From CAG-791 sp963650385 (GTDB taxonomy: Bacteria > Bacillota > Clostridia > Lachnospirales > Lachnospiraceae), in NCBI GenBank assembly GCA_963650385.1, contig CAVJLL010000076.1, positions 1-10,150 on the forward strand: a stretch of 10,150 nucleotides of DNA. The letters run 5' to 3'. Made by a program: the position numbers and the translations under genes. Below the pieces are notes generated by a model. The model had not been told where the DNA came from. It did no database searches and worked only from the letters and a program-made list of their open reading frames with translations. Of this stretch, positions 1 through 6,216 are shown piece after piece; the first letter of the stretch is position 1, and every line of letters begins with the position of its first letter.

Positions 1-369
1 ATTACGTATTCCGCCGTCAGCCGCGGGCTGCTCCATCTCATGCTCGGCATCACAAAGGAATATGAGCAGTTTCATGCGCCGTCCTACGTGCGCATCCTCG
101 GCTGCCGCAAGGGTGCGCGGCCTCTGCTGGGGCAGATGGCGGCAGGCGGCCTTAATGTGCTCGTGCAGCTGCCGAAGGAGCCTTCCGCGCAGCTCCTCAT
201 CGATATCCGTGCCTCTGAGCTCTACGATTTCATCGCCCGAAAAAAACTGTCTGCATTCTCCGTGACAAAGCCAGAATTACCGGAATCGGCGCAAAAAAAG
301 ATCCTCTCCGCAGGCCTCCCTGCAGAAAGGATCTCAGAATATACGAAGCCACTTATTGTAGCTGAATGA
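1..369 (+). CDS. tmcAL: tRNA(Met) cytidine acetate ligase (TmcAL/YlbM family), C-terminal part, cut by window edge
   Basis: The reading frame is open from base 1 and ends at TGA 367-369, giving the last 122 residues of a protein whose family is usually about 400 residues long. The visible part contains SRGLLHLMLGI, then APSYVRILGCRKGARPLLGQM, which I recognise as the C-terminal helical region of TmcAL/YlbM proteins. Family knowledge: TmcAL uses ATP and acetate to form N4-acetylcytidine at the wobble position of elongator tRNA-Met. The catalytic nucleotidyltransferase motifs lie in the N-terminal half and are outside the window, so activity cannot be judged here. An internal ATG at position 40 is not the start, because conserved family sequence lies upstream of it in frame. 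The gene converges on the SseB-like gene with 65 bp between the stop codons. Confidence 0.8.
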   Translation: MTYSAVSRGLLHLMLGITKEYEQFHAPSYVRILGCRKGARPLLGQMAAGGLNVLVQLPKEPSAQLLIDIRASELYDFIARKKLSAFSVTKPELPESAQKKILSAGLPAERISEYTKPLIVAE

Positions 370-398
370 AACCGCCCAACAGCTGTTTTTGGCCGTCG

Positions 399-428
399 GG
401 CCTTTGTGCGAAATGTGCTTCAAAGGCC
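399..428. terminator. possible hairpin between convergent gene ends
   Basis: GGCCTTTG (399-406) and CAAAGGCC (421-428) form a perfect 8-bp stem with a 14-nt loop in the short convergent region 370-434. Further GGCC-containing inverted repeats overlap it (391-402, and AAGGCC/GGCCTT at 423-443, which spans the SseB-like stop codon). No clear T-run follows on either strand, so a classical rho-independent terminator is not shown. A transcript-end role is inferred from location only. Confidence 0.35.
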
Positions 429-434
429 TTTGCT

Positions 435-1826
435 TCAGGCCTTATCCGTTTCCGGCGCTTCTTCTTTTGCATCGGCTGCCGGAGCCGGCGTTCCATTCTC
501 CGCGGCCGGATCCTGTGCCGCTTCCGGCTGGTGCTGAGCATCGTCTTCCTTATTCTCAGCTGCCTCTGCCTGCTTCTGTGCCGCTCTCTTTGCCGCCTCC
601 CGGGCGATCTGCTCCTTCACTTCCTTCGGGAGCTCCGGAGTCACTTTCAGTCCCGCCTCGCGGAGCATCAGGTTTCTCGCCTTCTCACCGGAAATCACAA
701 TTCCCTGCCCGTTCGGGTTAATGATGATGCCCTCAATGCCGCCGGTCACAAAGCGCAGAAGGTTGCGGTACTCAAAGCCCACCGGCTTCATATCGGTCTT
801 GCCGAACTTCTTGGTGTACTCAAACAGGTCCGTAAAGAGCGGGAGGTACATCTTCTCCGCAACCTTTACTGCCGGGAACTGCACCTGCTTGGTCGGCTTC
901 TGGCCGTCCGGGCCGACCTCCGGAGCCGCTGCCGGATCCACATCGACCACTCTGGAGGGCACGATATACCGTCCCTTCGGGATCAGGAGCATCATGCGGT
1001 CCGTTTTTTTCTGAAGGATTTCCACGCGCTTTTCATACTTGACCGGCCAGCGGTTCTCGGAGACATAATCCGTCATCGCAAAGGCCAGTGCCGGGTTGGA
1101 GGGCGGTGTCTTCTTCGGGTCGCTGTTCCAGTCCATCGGTGCCGAGATCTCGCTCCGCTTAACCACACCCTTGTACCAGCCATTGTCCACGACCACGTTC
1201 TCTACGCCGATGTAATACAGATAGTCAAAAAAAGCGATCGGCCGCGCACCGTTTTCCTTCAGCGGTGCCGCTTCCCCATCCCGTTCCATGACGAGAACAT
1301 CGCGGAACTGTGCCTTGTAGAGCTCTGCGCCCTTCTCCGCGCGTTCCTTTTCCAGGTAAATCGGTACAAAGCCGCCGTCAATCAGCGGGTAGCCGGTTCT
1401 CTTGTCATACAGCACGTAGAATTTCTCTGCCTTGTGAATGCGGGACAGGAATTCATTGTAAACCACGCGGTGGTTTTTCTCATAGTTCGTCAGTGCCGCC
1501 TTGCGGTTGAACACGGTCATCGTCAGCTGCAGGAACAGCAGCTCCTGTACCGTAAAGCCGGTGATCTGATCTGCGGACAGATCGGGCTCAAATACCAGCT
1601 GTCCGATCTCGTCCTTGCGCTGCGATGTGATGGAATCCTCCACCTCCAGCTTCGTATCCTTGATATTCAGTATATTGAGGCGCGGAATCTGCGGCCAGGT
1701 CTCGCCTTCATGTGCCTTTTTCTGCTGTTCCACCTGGCGCTGGTGCTCCTGCTGGCGCTGCTCCTCCAGAAGCCGTTCCTGCTCTGCTGCGCGGTTCTTC
1801 CCGCCGAACAAATCCTTCAAGCCCAT
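435..1826 (-). CDS. SseB-family protein, 463 residues
   Basis: ATG at 1826 is preceded by AAAGGA with 9 nt spacing. Residues 11-45 are a charged Glu/Gln/Arg-rich coiled coil. Residues 270-380 look like an SseB N-terminal-type domain, with MYLPLFTDLFEYTKKF followed by GGIEGIIINPNG, the typical ending of that fold. Residues 130-225 (FYVLYDKRTGYPLI ... YYIGVENVVVDNG) have a similar plan, which suggests an internal duplication. The tail from about 400 is Ala/Glu/Pro-rich and probably disordered. There is no signal peptide or membrane segment, so it is likely cytoplasmic. SseB was first named in enterobacteria, and SseB-domain proteins in Firmicutes have no agreed function; I assign none. A long open frame on the opposite strand (366-2042) is a shadow of this gene. 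The next upstream sequence holds a promoter-like pair and repeat copy A in the leader. Confidence 0.8.
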   Translation of the reverse strand: MGLKDLFGGKNRAAEQERLLEEQRQQEHQRQVEQQKKAHEGETWPQIPRLNILNIKDTKLEVEDSITSQRKDEIGQLVFEPDLSADQITGFTVQELLFLQLTMTVFNRKAALTNYEKNHRVVYNEFLSRIHKAEKFYVLYDKRTGYPLIDGGFVPIYLEKERAEKGAELYKAQFRDVLVMERDGEAAPLKENGARPIAFFDYLYYIGVENVVVDNGWYKGVVKRSEISAPMDWNSDPKKTPPSNPALAFAMTDYVSENRWPVKYEKRVEILQKKTDRMMLLIPKGRYIVPSRVVDVDPAAAPEVGPDGQKPTKQVQFPAVKVAEKMYLPLFTDLFEYTKKFGKTDMKPVGFEYRNLLRFVTGGIEGIIINPNGQGIVISGEKARNLMLREAGLKVTPELPKEVKEQIAREAAKRAAQKQAEAAENKEDDAQHQPEAAQDPAAENGTPAPAADAKEEAPETDKA

Positions 1827-1832
1827 ATTGCT

Positions 1833-1976
1833 CTATCCTTTCTCACGTTTCCTGCCGTGCGCAGGTACAGCAAATTCCATGCCGATGCCGGATTGCTGCG
1901 AGTGTCGTCTCTCACGATCGTAACTATTCAAAGCCCATTCGCAAAATCGCTGCTGCGCAGCTTTTCTTTTGCTCAT
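1833..1976 (-). CDS. possible 47-residue leader ORF inside the repeat upstream of the SseB-like gene
   Basis: ATG at 1976 opens a 47-codon frame beginning MSKRKAAQQRFCEWAL and ending at TAG 1833-1835. The stop directly adjoins the AAAGGA ribosome binding site of the SseB-like gene, so translation of this ORF would end at that gene's initiation site. The first 16 residues match the peptide encoded by the second repeat copy near 8861-8898 except for two residues. The ORF's own ribosome binding site is weak (GGCGAG only), no database family is known to me, and the frame lies within a dispersed repeat. It may therefore be a leader peptide, a repeat-borne ORF or non-coding. Listed as tentative. 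Confidence 0.25.
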   Translation of the reverse strand: MSKRKAAQQRFCEWALNSYDRERRHSQQSGIGMEFAVPAHGRKREKG

Positions 1977-1988
1977 GTGGCGTACTCG
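1919..1988 (-). repeat. dispersed intergenic repeat, copy A
   Basis: The core at 1933-1988 matches 8854-8909 (copy B) at 50 of 56 positions without gaps, starting with GCCCATTCGCAAAATCGCTG. The left edge (CGTAACTATTCAAAGCCCAT) also resembles that of copy C at 3645-3664. Minus strand is given because the conserved peptide frame reads that way. It begins just downstream of the candidate -10 box for the SseB-like gene. Confidence 0.75.
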
Positions 1989-1995
1989 CCAAACA

Positions 1996-2024
1996 AGTAT
2001 ACCGTAGCCCCCATCTTCCCGCAA
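1996..2024 (-). promoter_or_regulatory. candidate sigma-A promoter for the SseB-like gene
   Basis: On the minus strand TTGCGG (2019-2024) and TATACT (1996-2001) are separated by exactly 17 bp. A start near 1989 would give a leader of about 160 nt that begins with GGCGAGTACGCC (a small self-complementary hairpin) and contains repeat copy A and the small ORF. Based on consensus similarity only. Confidence 0.5.
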
Positions 2025-2047
2025 GGCACGAGCGGACGATAAAGGCA

Positions 2048-2076
2048 TGGACAACAGCGTTCCTTCGTGATAGTAT
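2048..2076 (+). promoter_or_regulatory. candidate promoter for tRNA-Ala
   Basis: TGGACA (2048-2053) and TAGTAT (2071-2076) are separated by 17 bp, and the -10 is preceded by TGA, an extended -10 element. Transcription would start near 2083, giving a roughly 34-nt 5' leader for RNase P removal before the tRNA at 2117. Confidence 0.55.
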
Positions 2077-2116
2077 TGCACTTGTGTTAAACAGAGCCTG
2101 CAGTTATGCATGCTGC

Positions 2117-2189
2117 GGGGATGTAGCTCAGCTGGGAGAGCGCCAGGTTCGCAATCTGGAGGTCGCGGGTTCGATCCCCGTCATCTCCA
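2117..2189 (+). tRNA. tRNA-Ala (anticodon CGC)
   Basis: The 73-nt sequence folds into a full cloverleaf. The acceptor is GGGGATG with CATCTCC, and it includes the G3-U70 wobble pair that is the identity element of alanine tRNAs. The D arm is GCTC/GAGC. The anticodon stem is CCAGG/TCTGG with loop TTCGCAA, so the anticodon is CGC, reading GCG. The T arm is GCGGG/CCCGT with loop TTCGATC. Discriminator base A73 is at 2189. The CCA end is not encoded (next bases TAAA), so it must be added enzymatically. A candidate promoter lies just upstream and a strong terminator just downstream, making this a single-tRNA transcription unit. Confidence 0.96.
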
Positions 2190-2190
2190 T

Positions 2191-2236
2191 AAAGCCGGAA
2201 AGCCTTTATTGTCGGGGTTTTCCGGCTTTTGTTTTA
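2191..2236 (+). terminator. rho-independent terminator of tRNA-Ala
   Basis: AAAGCCGGAAA (2191-2201) pairs perfectly with TTTCCGGCTTT (2219-2229), an 11-bp stem with a 17-nt loop, followed by TGTTTT. It starts 2 nt after the tRNA end. Confidence 0.9.
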
Positions 2237-2354
2237 CCATGCTGTGCCGGGCAAATTCGTAAATGGGCTCTGCATCGTTACGTTTTCACTATCATAGAAA
2301 GGAGAAAGTTTGAAGGAAATCTCTGAGAACATTTCTTTCAAGCGCGAGGCAAAC

Positions 2355-3626
2355 ATGATTCATAAGAATTATTTCCGATCCATCAGCGTCGCAGCAGCGG
2401 GAGCGCTGCTCCTTGCAACAACGGCATGCCAGACCGCCGGTCCGTCAACCGATGCGTCCGTGCAGAGCGCCTCAGGCGCCGCCATTGAGGAGGCTGCACC
2501 TGCCGCGAGCACAGAGGCGTCGGAACAGGACAGCAGCACAGAGGCATCTTCCGCGGAGACAACAGAAGACTCTTCTACAGAGGAAGCGATAACACTTACC
2601 GGCACGGTTACCCGCGACGAGAAATACGATTCCGCGATCTTAAGTCTGACGCCGGACGATTTCGAAAAGGCCGGCATCACCTTTGGCGACAGCTGTGATA
2701 TCACATTCGAGAGCGGCTATTCGCTGACGGACGTCCCCTATTATAACGGCTATTATGTGCAGACAGGGGATGCCGTTATCAACGGAGATGTCGAGAAGCA
2801 GCGCATCAAGATTGCCAGGAACAGCCAGAACTTCTGGACGCCGGCAGGGCTCGAGGAGAACGAGGCTGTAACGATCACGCTCAATACCGCAGGGAAATAC
2901 CTGGCGACCTACGAGGCGCTCGGCAAGAAATACTCGGTTGACCGCAGCGATTACGCCAGCGATGAAATCTATGCAAACTTCCGGGAGCTGTCCGGCGGAA
3001 ATCTGAAGAAGGGTCTCCTGTACCGCGGCTCCTCTCCGACCAATAACAAATACAATCGCGCAGAGTATGCAGCCAAGCTGGTGGAGGACGCAGGAATCGC
3101 ATGCATCCTGGATCTGTCCGATTCCGAGGACGATCTGAAGGAGCTCGTTTCTGCAGACGATTATTCCTCCGACTATGTCCGGAAGCTGTATGAAGACGGA
3201 GACATCATCGCCCTCGGTCTCACCATGGACTATGAGAGCGAGGAATACCGTTCTGCTCTTGCAGAGGGTCTGCGTCAGCTTGAAAACTACGACGGTCCCT
3301 TTTATATTCACTGCCAGGAGGGCATCAACCGAACCGGCTTTGTATGCATTCTGCTGGAGTCGCTGGCCGGTGCTGACTATGATGCGCTGGAGCAGGATTA
3401 CATGGAATCCTGCTCGAATTATTACAATGTGACGGCAGCGGATACGCCGGAGCAGTACCAGGCTGTGAAAGCTCTGTATCTGGATCCGATCCTGGAGTAC
3501 CTCACGGGAGAAGAGGAGGTATCTGCGGATGCAGACTTTGAGAAGGCAGCCGAAGACTATCTCGCAGCCGGCGGCATGACGGCCGATGAAATTCAGCAGC
3601 TGAAGACACGGATTTCAAATTCATGA
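2355..3626 (+). CDS. secreted lipoprotein tyrosine-phosphatase-like protein
   Basis: With the ATG at 2355 the protein has 423 residues. Residues 1-24 form a signal peptide ending ATTA-C25, a lipobox-like site with Thr rather than Leu at -3. Residues 27-78 are a Ser/Thr/Glu/Ala-rich linker. A beta-rich domain at about 78-182 contains FGDSCDITF and DVPYYNGYY. The phosphatase domain (about 205-385) starts FRELSGGNLKKGLLYRGS and has the P-loop HCQEGINRTG, with nucleophile Cys320 and Arg326 (CX5R). Family knowledge: such enzymes hydrolyse phosphotyrosine or other phosphoesters by a cysteinyl-phosphate intermediate; the substrate here is unknown. It should act outside the membrane. An alternative TTG start at 2310 has a stronger ribosome binding site (AAAGGAG, 2298-2304) and would add 15 residues before the signal peptide. 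The ATG has GAGG at 5 nt and gives the more normal signal peptide. Confidence 0.82.
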   Translation: MIHKNYFRSISVAAAGALLLATTACQTAGPSTDASVQSASGAAIEEAAPAASTEASEQDSSTEASSAETTEDSSTEEAITLTGTVTRDEKYDSAILSLTPDDFEKAGITFGDSCDITFESGYSLTDVPYYNGYYVQTGDAVINGDVEKQRIKIARNSQNFWTPAGLEENEAVTITLNTAGKYLATYEALGKKYSVDRSDYASDEIYANFRELSGGNLKKGLLYRGSSPTNNKYNRAEYAAKLVEDAGIACILDLSDSEDDLKELVSADDYSSDYVRKLYEDGDIIALGLTMDYESEEYRSALAEGLRQLENYDGPFYIHCQEGINRTGFVCILLESLAGADYDALEQDYMESCSNYYNVTAADTPEQYQAVKALYLDPILEYLTGEEEVSADADFEKAAEDYLAAGGMTADEIQQLKTRISNS

Positions 3627-3653
3627 CTAGTTACCATAAATTAATCGTAATTA

Positions 3654-3793
3654 TTTAGCGCCCATCTCGAATTTGCTTCGCAAATCCTCGATGCGGCTGG
3701 CCAGAGGTCCTTCGGACCTTGGCCGCCTGCCAATTTCAATCGTGAATATGCCTGCAAGCAGTCAATTCACGTTGAAATGTGGCAGGTGCTAAA
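3654..3793. repeat. dispersed intergenic repeat, copy C, MITE-like
   Basis: This 140-bp block is bounded by inverted ends TTTAGCGCC (3654-3662) and GGTGCTAAA (3785-3793), 8 of 9 complementary. AATTAATCG occurs on both sides (3639-3647 and 3801-3809), though 6-7 bp away from the ends. Inside are three consecutive palindromes: ATTTGC-TTC-GCAAAT (3671-3685), a GGTCC-TTC-GGACC hairpin extended by GGCCA pairs (3695-3727), and a 20-bp imperfect inverted repeat (3727-3747 with 3765-3786). The left 33 bases match the right edge of the window (copy D) at about 29 positions. There is no transposase gene. A non-autonomous element is inferred. Confidence 0.65.
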
Positions 3794-3808
3794 CAGATAC
3801 AATTAATC

Positions 3809-3850
3809 GAAAAACAGGCCGGGAAATGATTTCTCATTTCCCGGCCTGTT
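3809..3850 (-). terminator. rho-independent terminator of rny, possibly bidirectional
   Basis: A perfect 17-bp stem (3813-3829 with 3834-3850) is closed by a 4-nt loop that reads GAAA on the minus strand. It is followed on that strand by TTTTTCG counting the last stem bases. The rny stop codon is 36 bp before it. On the plus strand the tail is TTCTTGTG, weaker, but it could also end transcripts of the phosphatase gene. Confidence 0.9.
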
Positions 3851-3885
3851 CTTGTGTACCATGTTCTGGCTCGTTCGAAACTGTA

Positions 3886-5442
3886 TTACTTGGCGTAATC
3901 CGTTACTCTTGACTCGCGGATCACATTGACCTTGATCTGTCCAGGATATTCCAGCTCGTCTTCAATCTTCTTGGAAATATCATGGGCCAGCAATACCATG
4001 TCGGTATCGTTGATCTTCTCAGGAACTACCATAACACGAACTTCTCTGCCTGCCTGGATGGCATAAGAATTACTAACCCCTTTAAAACTGTTGGTGATCT
4101 CCTCCAGCTGCTTAAGGCGGGAGGTATAGGTTTCCAGAGTCTCTCTTCTGGCACCCGGTCTTGCTGCGGAGATGGTATCCGCCGCCTGCACAATGCACGC
4201 AATCAGACTGGTCGGCTCTACGTCGCCGTGGTGAGATTCCACCGTATTGACGACAATGGCCGATTCCTTATATTTGCGGCAAAGCTCAGCTCCCAGCTGT
4301 ACGTGGGATCCTTCCATCTCATGATCGACTGCCTTGCCGATGTCATGCAGAAGGCCTGCGCGCTTCGCCATACGCACATCCAGTCCCAGCTCGCCGGCAA
4401 GCACGCCGGACAGCTGCGCAACCTCAATGCTGTGCTTGAGAACATTCTGGCCGTAGCTCGTACGATAACGAAGCTTGCCCAGAAGGCGAATCAGCTCGTG
4501 ATGAAGGCCATGCACGCCAACCTCCAGGGTTGCGGCTTCACCCTCCTCCTTGATCACCGACTCCACTTCCTTCTTGGCCTTTTCAACCATCTCTTCGATT
4601 CTGGCCGGATGAATCCGTCCGTCCACAATGAGCTTCTCCAGAGCAATTCTGGCGACCTCACGCCGGATCGGATCAAAGCCGGAGATAACCACTGCCTCCG
4701 GTGTGTCATCAATGATAAGATCCACGCCGGTCATCGTCTCGAGTGTACGGATGTTCCGTCCCTCGCGGCCGATGATCCTGCCCTTCATCTCATCGCTCGG
4801 AAGCTGCACAACCGAAATCGTTGCCTCTGCCACATGATCTGCCGCACACCGCTGGATGGCGCTGATCACGTATTCACGGGCCTTCTTGTCTGCCTCTTCC
4901 TTCGCCTCTGTCTCGATCTCCTTGATCATGACAGCCGAATCGTGTCTTACATCATCTTCTACAGTTTTTAAAAGGTATTCTTTTGCCTGTTCCGAAGTAA
5001 GTCCTGAAATTCGTTCGAGTTCCTGTGTACGCTGTTCACCAAGCTTGGCAACTTCGTCCTGCCGTTTACGCAGCGACTCTTCTCTGGATGCGAGTGACTG
5101 TTCTCTTCGTTCCAACGCGTCACTCTTCCTGTCGATCGCCTCTTCCTTCTGCTGCACTCTGTGCTCGTTGCGCTGAACCTCATTCCGTCTGTCCTTGATT
5201 TCCTTATCAAGGTCGGCCTTGGTTTTCATGTTCTCTTCCTTGGCCTCCAGAAGAGCCTCACGCTTCTTGCTCTCAGCAGTCGAAAGTGCTTCATCGATGA
5301 TCGCCCTTGCCTTCTCCTCTGCGCTGCCAATCTTCTGATCATCCTGCGCCTTTATGCGCTTTCTGGTCTGACTGGCTGTCAGCGGGATTGCAATGACGAG
5401 CGAGACAGCAACCGCTGCAATTGTGATAATTGCAGACAGCAT
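3886..5442 (-). CDS. rny: ribonuclease Y
   Basis: The 518-residue product is the usual family length and recognisable throughout. Residues 3-22 are an N-terminal membrane anchor, followed by a long charged coiled coil (about 40-160). A KH RNA-binding domain carries GRIIGREGRN (221-230). An HD phosphohydrolase domain (about 335-430) has His337, HD at 366-367 and HHGD at 404-407. Family knowledge: RNase Y is the membrane-bound endonuclease that starts mRNA decay and processing in many Firmicutes. All key residues are present, so it should be active. AAGGAGG lies 12 nt before the ATG and can pair with CTCCT immediately after it (AGGAG-GTG-CTCCT), which might dampen initiation. It lies downstream of recA-recX but has its own promoter in the 144-bp gap and its own terminator. 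Confidence 0.97.
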   Translation of the reverse strand: MLSAIITIAAVAVSLVIAIPLTASQTRKRIKAQDDQKIGSAEEKARAIIDEALSTAESKKREALLEAKEENMKTKADLDKEIKDRRNEVQRNEHRVQQKEEAIDRKSDALERREQSLASREESLRKRQDEVAKLGEQRTQELERISGLTSEQAKEYLLKTVEDDVRHDSAVMIKEIETEAKEEADKKAREYVISAIQRCAADHVAEATISVVQLPSDEMKGRIIGREGRNIRTLETMTGVDLIIDDTPEAVVISGFDPIRREVARIALEKLIVDGRIHPARIEEMVEKAKKEVESVIKEEGEAATLEVGVHGLHHELIRLLGKLRYRTSYGQNVLKHSIEVAQLSGVLAGELGLDVRMAKRAGLLHDIGKAVDHEMEGSHVQLGAELCRKYKESAIVVNTVESHHGDVEPTSLIACIVQAADTISAARPGARRETLETYTSRLKQLEEITNSFKGVSNSYAIQAGREVRVMVVPEKINDTDMVLLAHDISKKIEDELEYPGQIKVNVIRESRVTDYAK

Positions 5443-5561
5443 AATACAGGAGCACCTCCTTATTCAGTTTGTGCCGCAGCCTGTTCAAAAGCGATGGATT
5501 CCTGCCGAAGACAGACAGGTTTTCCAGGCAAATCGCCCAAAAATCAAACTGCAACATATCA

Positions 5562-5590
5562 ATAGTACATTTTTTGGCTGTCACTGTCAA
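5562..5590 (-). promoter_or_regulatory. candidate sigma-A promoter for rny
   Basis: On the minus strand a perfect -35 TTGACA (5585-5590), a 17-bp spacer and TACTAT (5562-5567) precede rny. The -35 overlaps the TGA stop of recX. The predicted start near 5555 gives a leader of about 113 nt. The rest of the recX-rny gap (5443-5561) holds no further feature I can support. Confidence 0.65.
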
Positions 5591-6210
5591 GAATGCATAA
5601 TATCCTCCAGTACAGCAAAGGAGTATCCCTTTCTGGCCAGTCTGGCCATCATTTTCTGTCTCGCCATCCGGTCCTGCTCGGCAGGATCAAAGTTCTTTTT
5701 GCGGAGGTACTCGCGGATCTGCTGCGCCTCGCTCTCTTCTGCAGGGCACCCGCTTTCCTCCTCCCACGCAGCAAGGGTCTCGGAAATCAGGTCCCGCGCC
5801 ACGCCCTTGCTCTCCAGGTCCTGCTCCACTCTCCTTCTGCTCTTTCTCATGTGATTGGACCGGAGATACGCCTCCGCAAAGGCTCTGTCATCCACATAAT
5901 GGGCCTGCTTCATCGCCTCCACGGCTCTTCCGGCCGTTTCCCGGGGAAAACCGCTGCGGATAAGCTTATCCGTAAGGCCTTTTTCCGTATAGCTCATGCC
6001 CTCCAGCAATTCGCCGCACTTACGGATTGCCTTCTGATACAGGGCCTTATCCAGAGCTGCTCTGGTTTCCTCCGGCAGCTCCATGCCTTCCCGTATTCCG
6101 AACTGCACAATCTCCCGATTGGAAAGGACCAGAGTCTGCTCCTCATTCAGGCAAACTCTGGTCCTCGTCTTCCCGATCGGGGTCAGCTCCGTCACAAGAT
6201 CTGTCCCCAT
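5587..6210 (-). CDS. recX: regulatory protein RecX
   Basis: The 207-residue protein is typical in length for Firmicute RecX and built of three-helix repeats. Characteristic stretches are ALYQKAIRKCGELL, TEKGLTDKLIRSGFP, YVDDRAFAEAYLRS and SRRRVEQDLESKGV. Family knowledge: RecX binds RecA filaments and modulates them, usually as an inhibitor. The first 55 residues or so (MGTDLVTELTPIGKTRTRV onward) form the N-terminal extension seen in Gram-positive RecX. The gene starts 6 bp after the recA stop. A candidate ribosome binding site, AGAGG, lies within the recA 3' end about 11 nt from ATG, so the two genes are probably co-transcribed from the SOS-controlled recA promoter and translationally coupled. 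Confidence 0.93.
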   Translation of the reverse strand: MGTDLVTELTPIGKTRTRVCLNEEQTLVLSNREIVQFGIREGMELPEETRAALDKALYQKAIRKCGELLEGMSYTEKGLTDKLIRSGFPRETAGRAVEAMKQAHYVDDRAFAEAYLRSNHMRKSRRRVEQDLESKGVARDLISETLAAWEEESGCPAEESEAQQIREYLRKKNFDPAEQDRMARQKMMARLARKGYSFAVLEDIMHS

Positions 6211-6216
6211 CGCGCG

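Noticed and set aside
366..2042. 558-codon open frame on the plus strand
   Set aside because: It lies opposite the SseB-like gene, has an Arg/Leu/Cys-rich composition with no recognisable motifs, and mirrors that gene's codon pattern. The minus-strand protein has clear domains and a good ribosome binding site.
2267..2295. Promoter with TATCAT -10 for the phosphatase gene
   Set aside because: TATCAT (2290-2295) has no acceptable -35 at 16-18 bp, so no promoter is claimed; one must still exist between the tRNA terminator and the gene.
3671..3786. CRISPR-like or attachment-site reading of the clustered palindromes
   Set aside because: There are no equal-length direct repeats with spacers and no integrase nearby. 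The unequal hairpins fit a repeat element better.
3727..3786. Minus-strand open frame running through repeat copy C (ending RSKFEMGAK)
   Set aside because: It consists of palindromic repeat sequence, has no start codon with a ribosome binding site, and the equivalent stretch in copy B reads differently after a one-base shift.
3982..4971. 329-codon open frame on the plus strand
   Set aside because: Antisense to the KH and HD domains of rny; no motif or start signal of its own.
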